This document shows, piece after piece, positions 23,971-35,300 of a stretch of DNA of 64,000 bases; within the stretch, counting starts at the first letter, position 1, and every line of letters starts with the position of its first letter. The position numbers and the translations under genes are program-made. Source of the stretch: Amanita rubescens (taxonomy: Eukaryota > Basidiomycota > Agaricomycetes > Agaricales > Amanitaceae); the NCBI GenBank assembly GCA_015039365.1, contig WION01000007.1, forward strand, positions 372,001-436,000, read 5' to 3'. The notes below the pieces were generated by a model, which saw nothing but the letters and a program-made list of their open reading frames with translations, ran no database searches and had not been told where the DNA came from.

Positions 23971-24687
23971 CTAGTCAACGTTACGCCCGGACTGCAACAA
24001 GAACGTCGCGGTGACGATCGAGTCGAGGATGCCTAACTGAATGGCGTCCGGGGTGACTTCGAGCGAGATGGCTTCAGTTCCCCGCATAATGCTTGCTAAA
24101 AGGATCGAATCGGATGGCCCCGTAGCGATCAACTAAAACGAGAATCATCATAACAAATCAGCAAATCAAATCAAATATCCTCCCCAAAGAATTCTCACTT
24201 GTATGGTCTTATTATGCGGAGCCCAAGTGTAATGGATACCTCTAACGTCCATGATACGGGAGCTATTCATATGATGTAAATCGCAAGAATAAATCACCCG
24301 CACCCGGTGATCGCAAAAAGGCTCACCTGCGGTCCTTGAGACAATTTCAACCAATCCCCCACATGCTGCTTTGACAAAGCACCTCGAATCTCCACGAGCG
24401 GGTGGGCCTTGCCACTCGACGAGCGCGACATTTTTGCCAGAGGCGTTTTTGAGGACGGTATATCCCGGATTATGCGGATCCGTGACGACTTGGTAGAACA
24501 CCTGTCCTTGCGTACCGAGGACGGTACAATTGAGCACGGACGGATTGAAGGACGTGAATTCGAGTTTGAGCGAATTGGAGGATGGGGCCGGGTAGGGAAG
24601 CGCCCCGAAGATGGATGGCGGAGGTACAGAAGATTCGTTGGCCATGCCCTTTCTGGTTTCTGCCCAGCCGCTGAAGGGATTGAACAT
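23971..24687 (-). CDS. DUF6593 domain protein
   Basis: Start ATG 24687 (MFNPFSGWAETRKG). The family layout is clear: LKLEFTSFNPSVLNCTVLG, YTVLKN, VALVEW, a variable middle, VRGIHYTWAPHN, and after an intron (donor just after the codons for NKTIQ, about 24199) a final exon ATGPSDSILLASIMRG ... FLLQSGRNVD-stop at 23971. DUF6593 proteins are a large basidiomycete family of unknown function, probably beta-barrel (tubby-like) folds. A GT-AG pair inside the first exon (about 24268-24330) would break the frame if spliced, so I left it as coding. Confidence 0.8.
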
Positions 24688-26192
24688 GGTCGTATAACGG
24701 TTGGAATGAATTTTGGGGGGGAAGATCGTTAAATAAAATAAAAAAACAGTTAGGCGTTAGGGGTTATAAAGGCAAGGCCAAGACCGAATGAAAATGAAAG
24801 ATATAAAAAACAGGCTAGGCCGAAAAGGAGGATGAGGAGGATAGTGTTAGAAAGCGAGCAGAGTGATCCGCCTATATATGCGTTTTTCATCGGGGTCGAG
24901 CGATACTTCGCCTGTACCTAATACGGATTGATGCGTCCATCGGCGGCGCAAAAGCCGTGGAGACACGAAGTACACCATACGCGAGATGAACAATTGTACC
25001 AAGGGGTTGGATGATCGAGACGAACATCGTACTGCTCATACGTGTTTGCTAGCCCACGGTCGACAGCGGTTGGCGCAGTTTCCGTGATGATTAAGGAGCA
25101 AGCGCCATCAAAAGCTAGGTCGGTTTCCCAATGAAATAAATTTAAACCTGTGACCCTGAGATGATGATGATGATGATGAGAGCCCTGGATTGGAATTAAG
25201 CATCGTCCAGACGGACACTATTCCGGAGTACGCACTTCCGAGATGTTTATCCTATACTCGTTCACAGCCGTCAGCATCACGTACACAATGACGAAACGCG
25301 CCGTACTCCACCGCACCCGCTGGTACTGGAAGAAATTCTTCCTTCTTTCCAAGTAGTTTGAGTTTTCCAAACCGTCGTGGCGCGCGAAGTAGTATGATAG
25401 ACAATGCCACGTTCGACATCCTCCCACTCCGAACTCTCATCGGCATGACGGCTGATGGGTGTCGTCGTCCCCAGCTTCAATGGTTAACGCGCGCAGGGGG
25501 CGTTGCTCCCGAAACAGCCCTACCGTCGTTGAGGCTGTGCAGAACCGCGATTCGTTGATGACTAACACATGCGTATGACCCCGACGATGACGTCCATATG
25601 GTTGGATATGAATCTGATGGGACGTCTTTGCGGTCCATCGTGGACTGTGTAATGCCATGTATAAAGGTTAATTTGCTATGCCCCCACCAGTGGGCGTCTA
25701 TTATCGTTAATGCGGTCACCGTTCCATCCTCGAGTCCGACGGTGAGAGCTCCCAACGCTTCTCAACTTCACTGCATCGGCGGTTGAGAAGGATCGTTGCG
25801 CACGGCATATATGTTTTCCCATCGTAACCGGCCCTATATGCTGGACACCGGGGAACCCGTAGGATCCCCTGTTTGACCGAGTTTTAAGTAGCTGATATCA
25901 TCGATAATGTTGTTATCAGGTCGCTCTGACTGAGCCAAAACACCAACTTCAATTTCATCTATCCTCCGAGTATAGTAGCACGCTGCTCATGCACAGCATT
26001 GTATTTGCAGTGCAGGGACCACCTGCGGAACATCGCAAAATCCCTCATCTCACAGTAATGAAAGAATGCTTGAATGGGATGTATTGTCTCAAAGGAAAAA
26101 AAAGGGGGGGAGTGGATAAAGCGTACTAAAACAACGGCTAATGCATACAACGTACACCTAACCCTAATTACGTCCTTTACACCATTCTTGCG
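24688..26192. other. Intergenic with an unresolved minus-strand coding-like stretch
   Basis: Between 25218 and 25755 three overlapping minus-strand frames look protein-like (for example TIEAGDDDTHQPSC then, one base later, SSEWEDVERGIVYHTTS). A gene broken by a +1 base is possible, but I do not recognise a family. An (ATG)n run lies at 25161-25179. The rest shows nothing. Confidence 0.3.
25161..25179 (+). repeat. (ATG)n microsatellite
   Basis: About six perfect trinucleotide units, not inside a recognised coding region. Confidence 0.9.
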
Positions 26193-26866
<674 letters not shown>

Positions 26867-27310
26867 GGGAGAGTATCGAGTTCTACAATTGCGAGAACTG
26901 GGATATCGCATAGGATCAAGGGCATAGAGATAACGAGGGCATAATTGGACGGGGTTGTGAAGACGGATAAGGAGGATAAGGAGGGCAAATGAGCGGGTAG
27001 TAATAGAAGTTGTACAGGGATAACTTACAGAGTAGAAAGAAAGCGGTTACGCGGTGTCGAGTGGGGAAAGTGGTGGTGGTAAGGAGAAGCTGTTGCACGC
27101 TTTGTTTGGCACTTGTTTTGTCAATTGCTACTCGCTGACTAAGCCACACTCGGAACAGGTACATTACATTTCAATATAATAGCTAGTACACGCTCAACGC
27201 CTGACAATAGCCAGTCGATCCAAAAAACTCACCTGATCCATTATTGTTCCAAATCGAATTTTTAGAATAGGATAATTAAATTTACTTCAACCGTCCCCAG
27301 TAACATACCT
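26867..27310. other. 5' region of UBC4 and 3' region of the next gene
   Basis: A/G-rich on the plus strand (pyrimidine-rich on the UBC4 sense strand), as expected for a fungal promoter/leader. No additional gene seen. Confidence 0.4.
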
Positions 27311-29198
27311 TCACTCTGAGTCTTCTTCATCGTCGCTGATAATCATAATTCCTCCATCCCTTGACATCGTCGGCCACCTCACAGTGAAAGCTGACTTCTC
27401 TTCAGGAGTCGGCCGTTCCTCGTCGGCCGCTTTCTCCATCTTTTCCTTTTCCTTTCTTCATCCATCAACCTAACTCCCACCACGTAATAAGTCTTCCCAC
27501 AAAAGGAGAAACGAAGTTGTCAACGGCAACAAAAGAACCCACCGGGTCTTCTCCCTCATCAAGGTTAGTAGTCTGTCCTTTTCTTGCTTCGTTCGAGCCT
27601 GCGTGAGCTGCGTCATCAGCATCTTACTATCAGAAATGTACTCTTCAAGCCGTTTCTGCCGCGCGGCCAGTTCTTCCTTGGTGTTCGAGTTTTGCCGTAT
27701 TGGTTGGGGCCGAGGCGCAGGTATGGTCCCGGATTGCTGCAACGTCGATATCGTCTCGGTGATGAACGACACCGCCAGATCTTCCAACGAGAAACTTGAA
27801 ACGGTGCTAGTGTGAACTTGGATGCTCGTTGGCGTAGACTCTCCCGTCGTGGAGGGTGTAGGGAGAGCCAAAGGAATCGCCGCTGGGGCCTTGGCTTTCT
27901 GACTCTGTAGTACTAGTTTCCTCAATCTATCTTCTACAGCTTTATTGTCCTCTACCACCGCGGGAGGCGGCGGAGGAGCAGGAGCAGAAACGCTCGTCAT
28001 CTTGCTCATTTCTAGTTTGCTCTGCGCAATCTTTTCTTCTAGTTCCTTTTGCTTGGCCAACAAAGCACGTTTCATGTCGGAGAGATTGGTGGGGGTAGGG
28101 CGCAAAACGGGAGCGGGAACGGGAATAGGTAGATCCTGAGCCTGGACTGATGCCTCTCTGGAAGAGGCGATAGAGTCCACCTCCTCCCTGGCCACTGGCA
28201 CCAGCTCGAGCTGAGAAGCACGCATAGCAGCCCTTTGAGTGGCCCTTTCGAGTCTCTCCCTGGCCAAACGTGCCTTTCTGGCCTTTTTTGGCTCGGGCTC
28301 CCCTTTGCGGTCCAAGGTATCATCGTCAATCTCACCTTCCTCAATCTCACCCACGCCCGCACCAGCACCGACGCCATCGACGCGGTACCACCAGACTCTA
28401 ATCTGGTCGGTGCGCGGCTTGCCTTTGAGCTGGTGGGACTTGAGACCCCCATATTCCGTACCGAGCCGAGGGCTCTCCCACGCTTTGCGCGCGAGCTTGG
28501 CAGAAGGAAACTCGACGAGGGCTTTCGCTGAGGGAGGATCGACAACAATGCTTAGGGGTAGCACGCCTGTTGCCTTCTTGGCCCACTGTTTAGGCAAAGT
28601 CGATGGTGCGGTGGGTCTTTGGGAGCTGTTCCATGACGATGGTGCAAGCGGGGTTAGGCATGTAGCTGGCGTTGGACCTTCTATTGCTGAGGTTTGTCGA
28701 GCCAAAGTGGAATACGCCGTGCTTGCTATGGGGTTCGGTGTCTGGTTTCATGCCGATGGAGTGTGAAACGGATGGAGGTTTTTTAGGGAGACGGTGGGGA
28801 GAGGAAACTCGTTCCAACAGAGCGGGTGGTGGAGAGGAAGGGCTAAGAAGAGGAGGAGGAAGCGGAGGAGGAACGGGAGTAGGAACGAACTGAGGCTGCC
28901 ATTGAAACTGGTTGGGGAGAGAACCAGCGATTGCCATGGCGGAGACCCAGTCAGAGTGAGTCCAGAAGGGCGCATCGGGGTACCAATGCTGCTGCTGCTG
29001 GGCTAATACCTCTGTTTCTGGAACCTGACGCTCGACTCTACGACGACGTTTTTTGGCCTTTTTACTCTCATGAGGAAAGGGAGCAGGTTCTCGCTTTCGC
29101 TTTGAAGGTAGATCTTCTGCCAAGTCAAGAATGTGATGTACCTCGTCTTCAGAGTCGACAACGACGATTGGCGAGCTAGGTGTTCCGCGTTGGTCCAT
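27311..29198 (-). CDS. RRM-like, coiled-coil, charged-tail protein
   Basis: Start ATG 29198 (MDQRGTPSSPIVVVDSEDEV). An acidic lead and a KKAKKRRRR nuclear-localisation-like stretch are followed by a Pro-rich linker, then an RRM-like fold: CTIVMEQLPKTHRTIDFA, VLPLSIVVDPPSAKALVEFPS and LARKAW. After that come acidic and basic low complexity, a coiled coil (MKRALLAKQKELEEKIAQ), and a final exon ending with the acidic IISDDEEDSE-stop at 27311, joined through a GT-AG intron (about 27455-27511). The frame needs a +1 skip at about 28590-28595 (gcctaaacag), inside the RRM-like domain, where the zero frame meets a stop. Probably nuclear and RNA-related by composition; function unknown. It starts head-to-head with GPI12, the two ATGs nearly overlapping. 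Confidence 0.65.
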
Positions 29199-29280
29199 GA
29201 TGGACGTCCGGCTGTTTGGTAATGTTATCGTGCTTCACTCCCGTCGTTTTGCCTTGTTTGGATGCTCGCCGCGCTCTTGG

Positions 29281-30001
29281 ATGCTCGCCCTGCTTTTCTT
29301 TCTAGGAGTCGCCACCTTTGCCACCCTTTACGCTCCGTTACTCACCCAATTCCCAGCTACCCGCGTTCTCTTACTCACCGCTCATCCAGATGATGAGTGT
29401 CTCTTCTTTGCACCCACTCTCCTTTCACTCGTTCACCATGACGTCTATTCCTTGACTTTATCAACTGGCAATGCTGATGGACTCGGTCATCTAAGGCGCC
29501 GTGAGTTGCAGCGGAAGCTTAGACATCCTCGGAGTCGCACCAGACAGGCAATGGATCGTCGACCATCCGAATTTGCAAGACAACATCACTCAGTATTGGG
29601 ACTCTGCCCTTGTTGCACAAGTCGTGCGCCCGTACATTCTCCAACATGACATTGACACGATCCTCACCTTTGATGACCACGGCGTCTCCGGCCATCCAAA
29701 CCACCAATCTCTTCCGTCCGCCATTCGGGAGCTCATCCGTAGCTACAACTCCTCTTCGCCCCAGTTGTTTACCCTCGTCAGCGTCCCGCTGACCGTGAAA
29801 TACATCGGGGTCGTCTCGCCGCTGCTGGCCAAAGCAACGCGCTACTTTCACTCTCCATCCCCCGTTTTCGTATCTGGCATGCGCGAATATTGGCGAGCCA
29901 TACAGGCCATGCGAAAGCACAAATCTCAGTTGGTGTGGTTCCGGTACCTGTATGTTTTATTCTCGCGATACATGTGGGTGAACGAGTGGGTAATGGTTTA
30001 A
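29281..30001 (+). CDS. GPI12: N-acetylglucosaminyl-phosphatidylinositol de-N-acetylase (PIG-L/Gpi12)
   Basis: Second step of GPI-anchor synthesis: removal of acetyl from GlcNAc-PI at the ER. Start chosen at ATG 29281 because it opens the expected N-terminal anchor (MLALLFFLGVATFATLYA); an upstream in-frame ATG at 29197 overlaps the start codon of the divergent gene. The zinc-binding AHPDDE motif is at about residue 37, followed by LSTGNADGLGHLRRREL, then after a +1 base at about 29510-29512 (ttgcagcggaag) the family continues as SLDILGV, HPNLQDNITQYWD, DTILTFDDHGVSGHPNH (second metal-binding His motif) and RYMWVNEWVMV-stop. No intron is needed. The single base break lies between two well-conserved blocks of correct spacing, so it is probably a sequence error. 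Confidence 0.88.
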
Positions 30002-30126
30002 ACCCTCCGGGAGACTCCTCGAACCCGCTTCCACAACTCCCGTAGTCGCAGCAAGCCTACCCAACCGTCGTATAGTCCCAGCGAGTAGTCTAGCAATCCC
30101 CTGTAGCCTTGGTTATGTTGAAAAAT

Positions 30127-30396
30127 TCAATTGAAACGTGCACTGCATCCGTACCATAGCGTTCCCTGCACGACTGGAAGCATCACTTGGTCGCGTATGG
30201 TAACCCACAGCACTCCACTCCACTGTAGGCTCACCGTGCCGTTACTCTGACGCTCCCTGCACTCATCGTCGTCAGAGTCATTGATATGCGTATTGACCTG
30301 CCGTGTCCATGGCTGGCTCCAGCGCACAAATGGCCCAATGGCCTTGAGATAACTCGCTTCGAAGCGAAAATCTGGGATGGGAGGGTGAGCCATCAT
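30127..30396 (-). CDS. Small DUF1770/ATG43-like protein
   Basis: Frame of 89 residues, ATG 30396 (a second ATG follows). The pattern PPIPDFRFEASYLKAI near the N-terminus and VLWVTIRDQVMLPVVQGTLW near the C-terminus matches the layout I associate with DUF1770, the family of the fission yeast mitophagy receptor Atg43, whose C-terminal hydrophobic segment anchors it in the outer mitochondrial membrane. The anchor here is short because the frame stops soon after WYG; a further exon may exist. Assignment is from memory of the pattern. Divergent with the next gene, only about 54 bases between start codons if that gene starts at 30451. Confidence 0.5.
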   Translation of the reverse strand: MMAHPPIPDFRFEASYLKAIGPFVRWSQPWTRQVNTHINDSDDDECRERQSNGTVSLQWSGVLWVTIRDQVMLPVVQGTLWYGCSARFN

Positions 30397-30450
30397 GCAT
30401 CAAGTTCGGGTGTCACGGTCACAGTCGCCATCATCCCTCGGGCCGTTGCG

Positions 30451-32010
30451 ATGTTCCGTGTACAAAAATGCATATCGCGCGCTCGGAATAGTCTTCCTTG
30501 CCATGGGTGACGTCCAGCTCCAATTCAACTCAAATGACCCTTCAATAACTTATTATCAAGGCTGGAATGCAGGTACTACCTCCCAGCCAGGCGCTATCGC
30601 CTGAAATATCTTTTAACGGTGAGAAAACGCGTTATGTTCCTGACAACCATTCTAACATCAAGGGCGGCACAGGCTCATTTATCACAGTTTTTGGGATTCT
30701 CCCAGCACTAGCCAACTCCTCGACAAACGCTTCCTTTATTCTCGATAACGGTCCACCCACCTATTTTTCCGCTAATTTGACAGACCAGATTTTCCAAAAT
30801 CAGCCACTCTTTCAGCCTAACGCTACACTCCAAGAGGGTTCCACATATCCTCCGTATTATCAACGGGGGCAGCAGCCTCGAGCTCGACTATTATACCATC
30901 ACCCCTCCCGTGTCAAGTCTCCTTATTCAGGTTGAGGACACAGACTCGTCAATCCTGTACGCCGGTCCCTGGAACACGACGCCCACTGTCGCAACACAGC
31001 CCAACTTTGATTCCACTCTCCATTCGACTAATTCACCGAACGCCAGTCTCATTTATTCTTTTACCGGCACATTCATCGCCATCTACGGTCTTTACCACCC
31101 CGGACCCGCTCCAAACGTCTCCTTCACCGTTGATTCCAGTCCCCCTGCACCGCTCCTTAACCCACCAGATCCCATAATTAGTGACATCTCGCAATCCCTC
31201 TTTTATCAATCCCCCGTTCTATCCGCTCAATCCCACACACTGACAGTAAACGTGGGCGAAAATAACCAAGGAGAATTCACCGTGGACTATTTGCTCGTCC
31301 AAACCACACCCACCTCCTCAACCGCCACCTCTAGTACAGCCACAAGTTCAACACTGGCAAGCAAATCGAGCTCAGTAAACGTAGGCGCTATCGCCGGAGG
31401 CGTATTAGGCGTCGTGGCTATCATCATTCTCCTCGTCCTTGCAATCATATATATACTTCGACGAAACAGATACCGCACCCCTACTTCTGAGAATAAAACC
31501 TCTTCTGCCTTTGCTCAACGCATACGAAGAATAGAAAAACGACTATCCGTCTCAGTCTGTACGTCCGCGCCACACTTTCTTTTTTTTATTAGTAACGAAC
31601 GATCCTTACCCTTGACAGTATCCCTCCGTTCTCAACGACGCACTTCCAACTCTCTTAGCCCACAAGAAGACCGAAGGACATACTACGTCGACGGGAGCGG
31701 TCGACCATTACGTGTATTCACCGGCCGCGGACGATCAAGCACCATGGGAACGACGATTGGAACCACCCCAACGACGTTGAGAATGCCAACCATCAACTTC
31801 TCCTCCTCCCCCAATGCTTCCACCTCGCATATTTCCCTGCCGAGATACCCACCTCCGGCGCGCCAAGGACGGACCCCTCCCGCCGCCGAACCTGACGTCG
31901 AAGCGGGTAACAACTCTGACATTAACGTTATTAACCCATCCACTTCTGCCGCCACCCTCGCCGTGATGTATGGCCACGATGAAAAGTTTGCCATGTTCGG
32001 TCAGCTATAG
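30451..32010 (+). CDS. Mucin-like single-span membrane protein, frame broken by +1 bases
   Basis: Basidiomycete-type surface protein: signal peptide (ALGIVFLAMG), two related extracellular beta-rich segments (VQLQFNSNDPSITYY ... GSFITVFGIL, then VEDTDSSILYAGPWN ... GTFIAIYGLYH), a Thr/Ser-rich stalk (TTPTSSTATSSTATSS), one transmembrane helix (VGAIAGGVLGVVAIIILLVLAIIYIL) and a basic cytoplasmic tail to TAG 32010. +1 skips are needed at about 30596-30604 (atcgcctgaaat) and 30841-30846 (ttccacatatcc), and perhaps one near 30460 if ATG 30451 is the start. An intron near 31555-31618 is likely. The extracellular part resembles carbohydrate-binding-like folds of this fungal family; function unknown. 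A decayed copy lies at 37322-37920. Confidence 0.65.
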
Positions 32011-32375
32011 AAACACCCGCAGTTATTAGATTGATTGTAAGTGTAAGTTATATAAGGATAAATTTAATGACTTTTTTCGAGTCGTTGCGTTATTTAAGGA
32101 TTTGTTTGTTTTCTGTATTTTGGTATTTGATACCTGCACTTTAGAGATCGGGTTAGGTAGAGGGTAGTAGCAATCAAATCACCACACGTAGCCTACACAA
32201 TTGATATCATTGCATTCTCAGAGCAAAGCAGACTGGAAATTTGGAATACTGGTACAGGATATAAGAGCTACTACAAGAGAGGCATATGTAAGGGAGAAAT
32301 GGGTTGATTTGGGTGAGCCTGGTATCTCAAATGAATGGTATAGTGGTGACTTTATGGATGAGATACAACATACCA
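32011..32375. other. Intergenic, left edge of AT-rich block
   Basis: No gene seen. Base composition turns visibly AT-rich from about 32030 onward and stays so to about 36660. Convergent 3' ends lie on both sides. Confidence 0.5.
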
Positions 32376-35300
32376 TCACTGGATGTTGATAGCTTTATCA
32401 TACAGGTATGCCAATAATTCCTCTTGATTAGAGGGAAGAGGCTCAGAGATAATTTGAGTCTTTATTTTCTCCACATAATCTTTTTGTGTGAAATCATCCA
32501 AAGCATTGACACTTGAAATTTGGATTGGCTCCCTTATCCAGAATGATAACTTGGCAATGATGGTAAGTGCTGTAGGATGTTAAGACTGAAAATGACATTG
32601 TTAACAACAAGCTACATTACCAACTAATTTCTGACAGCTTGCAAGCTGATTATGGTGATGTCAGTTATGTGTGCTTTTGCAGAAATTTATTCTTACAGTT
32701 ACTGAAAATGTTTCTGATTCCACTTCAAATATGGAATGAAGTTCATTCTAATCATGGCAACAAAAGTGAAACCCTCAAATTCAGCTCAGCAGTATATGTG
32801 CATACATTCTTGCACTTAAATCAGTATGCTATTAGTACTTTCTACAACTGCATTGCTTACCTAGAAATGCCACAATGATTGCAAAAAGCAATGAGGAAGA
32901 TGCTGCAAGGGAGTCTGTGGCTTCTCACAATCTGTGTAGCAGTGTAATTAATAATATTGGGATCAAAGAGGTAAAATAGAAAATGTTAACTCACTTTCTA
33001 TTAAAATCAATGAAAAAATGGATTCAAATTAATGTTGGATGTAGCTCACATGCTATTGGTAGTGAAGCATGAGATGTGATCAGCAGAAAGAACTGAAAGA
33101 GGACACACTAGCTGTTGATCCAAGCAATAATGATGTTGACTGAATAAAGAATGTGGTGTCACTCACAGCCTGTTAACATGGAATTGTAGAACTTCCTGGC
33201 AGCAGAATAGAGTAGCACCACTCACTGCCTGTCAGTCACAAGATGATATGTAATGTGAATACTGGTAGATTACAGTGCTGTGCTGCTCACTTCCTGTTGT
33301 TTATGAAGTTAGAACAAACAATGCTCCTGGGAAAGAATGGAGTGAATGTTAAACTCACAAGCTGTTGGGAATGAAACAGTGAGAAGAAACTGAAAGATGG
33401 TTGATTGCTACTCACTCCCTATAATATATAAATGAGATACATTTAGACTTCCAGCCAGAAACTCACTCACACTCTGATGATCATTTATTGAGCTATGATA
33501 TGAATGCTTGGTGAGAGCGAGCAAAGTATCACTTACTTTCTATTCCATATGATGAGGTGTGGCACTATTCCTACCAGAGAAAAGCAGTCCTACTCACCTC
33601 CTGTTAATCATGTAAGACTCCATAGCTAAAGCAAGTACAATCTGGCCACTCACTCTCTGTTGGTCATGGGATTAGGCATGGCAAGACTGCCTGCAACAGA
33701 AAAATCCACTTACATCCTGTACATTATTGTTGTGAATTTAGAATATCTGACACAGGAAAATAAAGTATAACCTACATGCTGCATATGGGATCAGATGTGG
33801 TGAGACCACCTGTGAGGAGAAAAGGACCTACAGTCTGATAATCATGGATGAAATGTATTATGTGCTAAGACTGTGGCCAGACAAAAGTACTATCTTACTC
33901 ACAGTCTTTTCATTCATAGAGTGACATATAGGTTGAAATGCAATGCAGTTAACTGGCAGAAAAATTGTGTGCTCACTTACTTGCTGTATGGGATGATGTA
34001 TATATAAAGTGAGTTTGCCTGCTGACCTGGTGCAACATCACTCACATATTGGCGCTGTTGGTCACAAGGTGAATATGAATAAAGAGTCCAGTATGTATAT
34101 CACTCACAGACTGTTGAATGATGTGCCACACAAATGTAATTTACCATGGAAAAGATCAATGTCACTGACCTCCTTTTGATCATAGGATGAGCAGTGAGAC
34201 TAGGTACATATCTTGCTAAAAAAAAGTGGGGCCCCTCACAGGCTGTTGGTTGCAGAATGGGATGTGATGAGATTTCCAGCAAAAAATGTGTGATTTCACT
34301 TGCATTCTTTTAGTCATAGAATGAGATTTGATCATGGTGATCTAGACAAAAGAAATGTAGTGCCACTCACAGGCTGTTGTTCATAAGATGAAATTGCCTA
34401 GCACAAAGTGTGCAATGTCATGACTTACATGCTGTTTCTCATGGGATTAGATTGCCTGGCAGAGTGAATGTGTGGTGTCACTCACATCCTATTGCTCACA
34501 GGGTGACATTATCATCTAGCAGAAAATTTATTATGTTACTCACTTCATTCTTTTTGTTGTGAATGCAACAGTGAGGCTGCCTGGAAGCAAAAGTATCTAT
34601 TGCCACTCACAAGCTGTGTATCATGGGAATAGCAATGATGGACAGCCTGGCAGAAAATGTAATTTACACTCACTGTCTATTTATTATGATGAGATTGCCT
34701 GGCAGGATAAACTTCAGTTAAGTCACCCACTGCCTACAGGATTTGATAAGATGTTATGAGATTGCATGACTCCAGAAAAGCATATGTTGCTCACAGCCTT
34801 TTGGTAATGCAATAAGATACAATGAGATTTCCAGCAGAAGAAATTGATGTGTGTCACTTACAGACTATTGGTCATAATAGAAGATGTGATAAGAAACAAC
34901 ACTGTTATTTTCATCATTGCTGCTCACACCCTGATAGTCATGACATGAGATTTTGCAGGACTTTTTGGTAAATAAAAGTGCAGTTTACTGACAAGCTGTT
35001 AACCACAAATGATAAGTTTGTAGGTGAAGAGGTGTAGTATAACCTACACTCTGTTGATCATGAGATCAAAGCACATAATAACTGTTTTGATAACACTTGC
35101 CCACTAACAAGTGCATGATAGTAGTATACCTAGATTGTTTTACTATATCACTCACCTGTACTTCATCATTCTGATAAATGTATGTAGTTTCATCATGACA
35201 GATCAGAGAAAACATAAAGCCTCATACATCCTGCCATTGAATCCAGATACTTGATATTTTGATGATGCATATTTTACTCACATCCTATTGTTTGTCCATT

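Noticed and set aside
26156..26168. CCTAACCCTAA-like string resembling a telomere repeat
   Set aside because: Only about one and a half units; chance match in an intergenic region.
28072..28548. Minus-strand frame overlapping the RRM-like gene
   Set aside because: Shadow of the Arg/Lys-rich stretch in another frame; the longer frame carries the recognisable coiled coil.
32639..32878. Plus-strand open frame of 79 codons in the AT-rich block
   Set aside because: It is antisense to the GTPase exon 32697-32747 and its flanking introns; no family resemblance.
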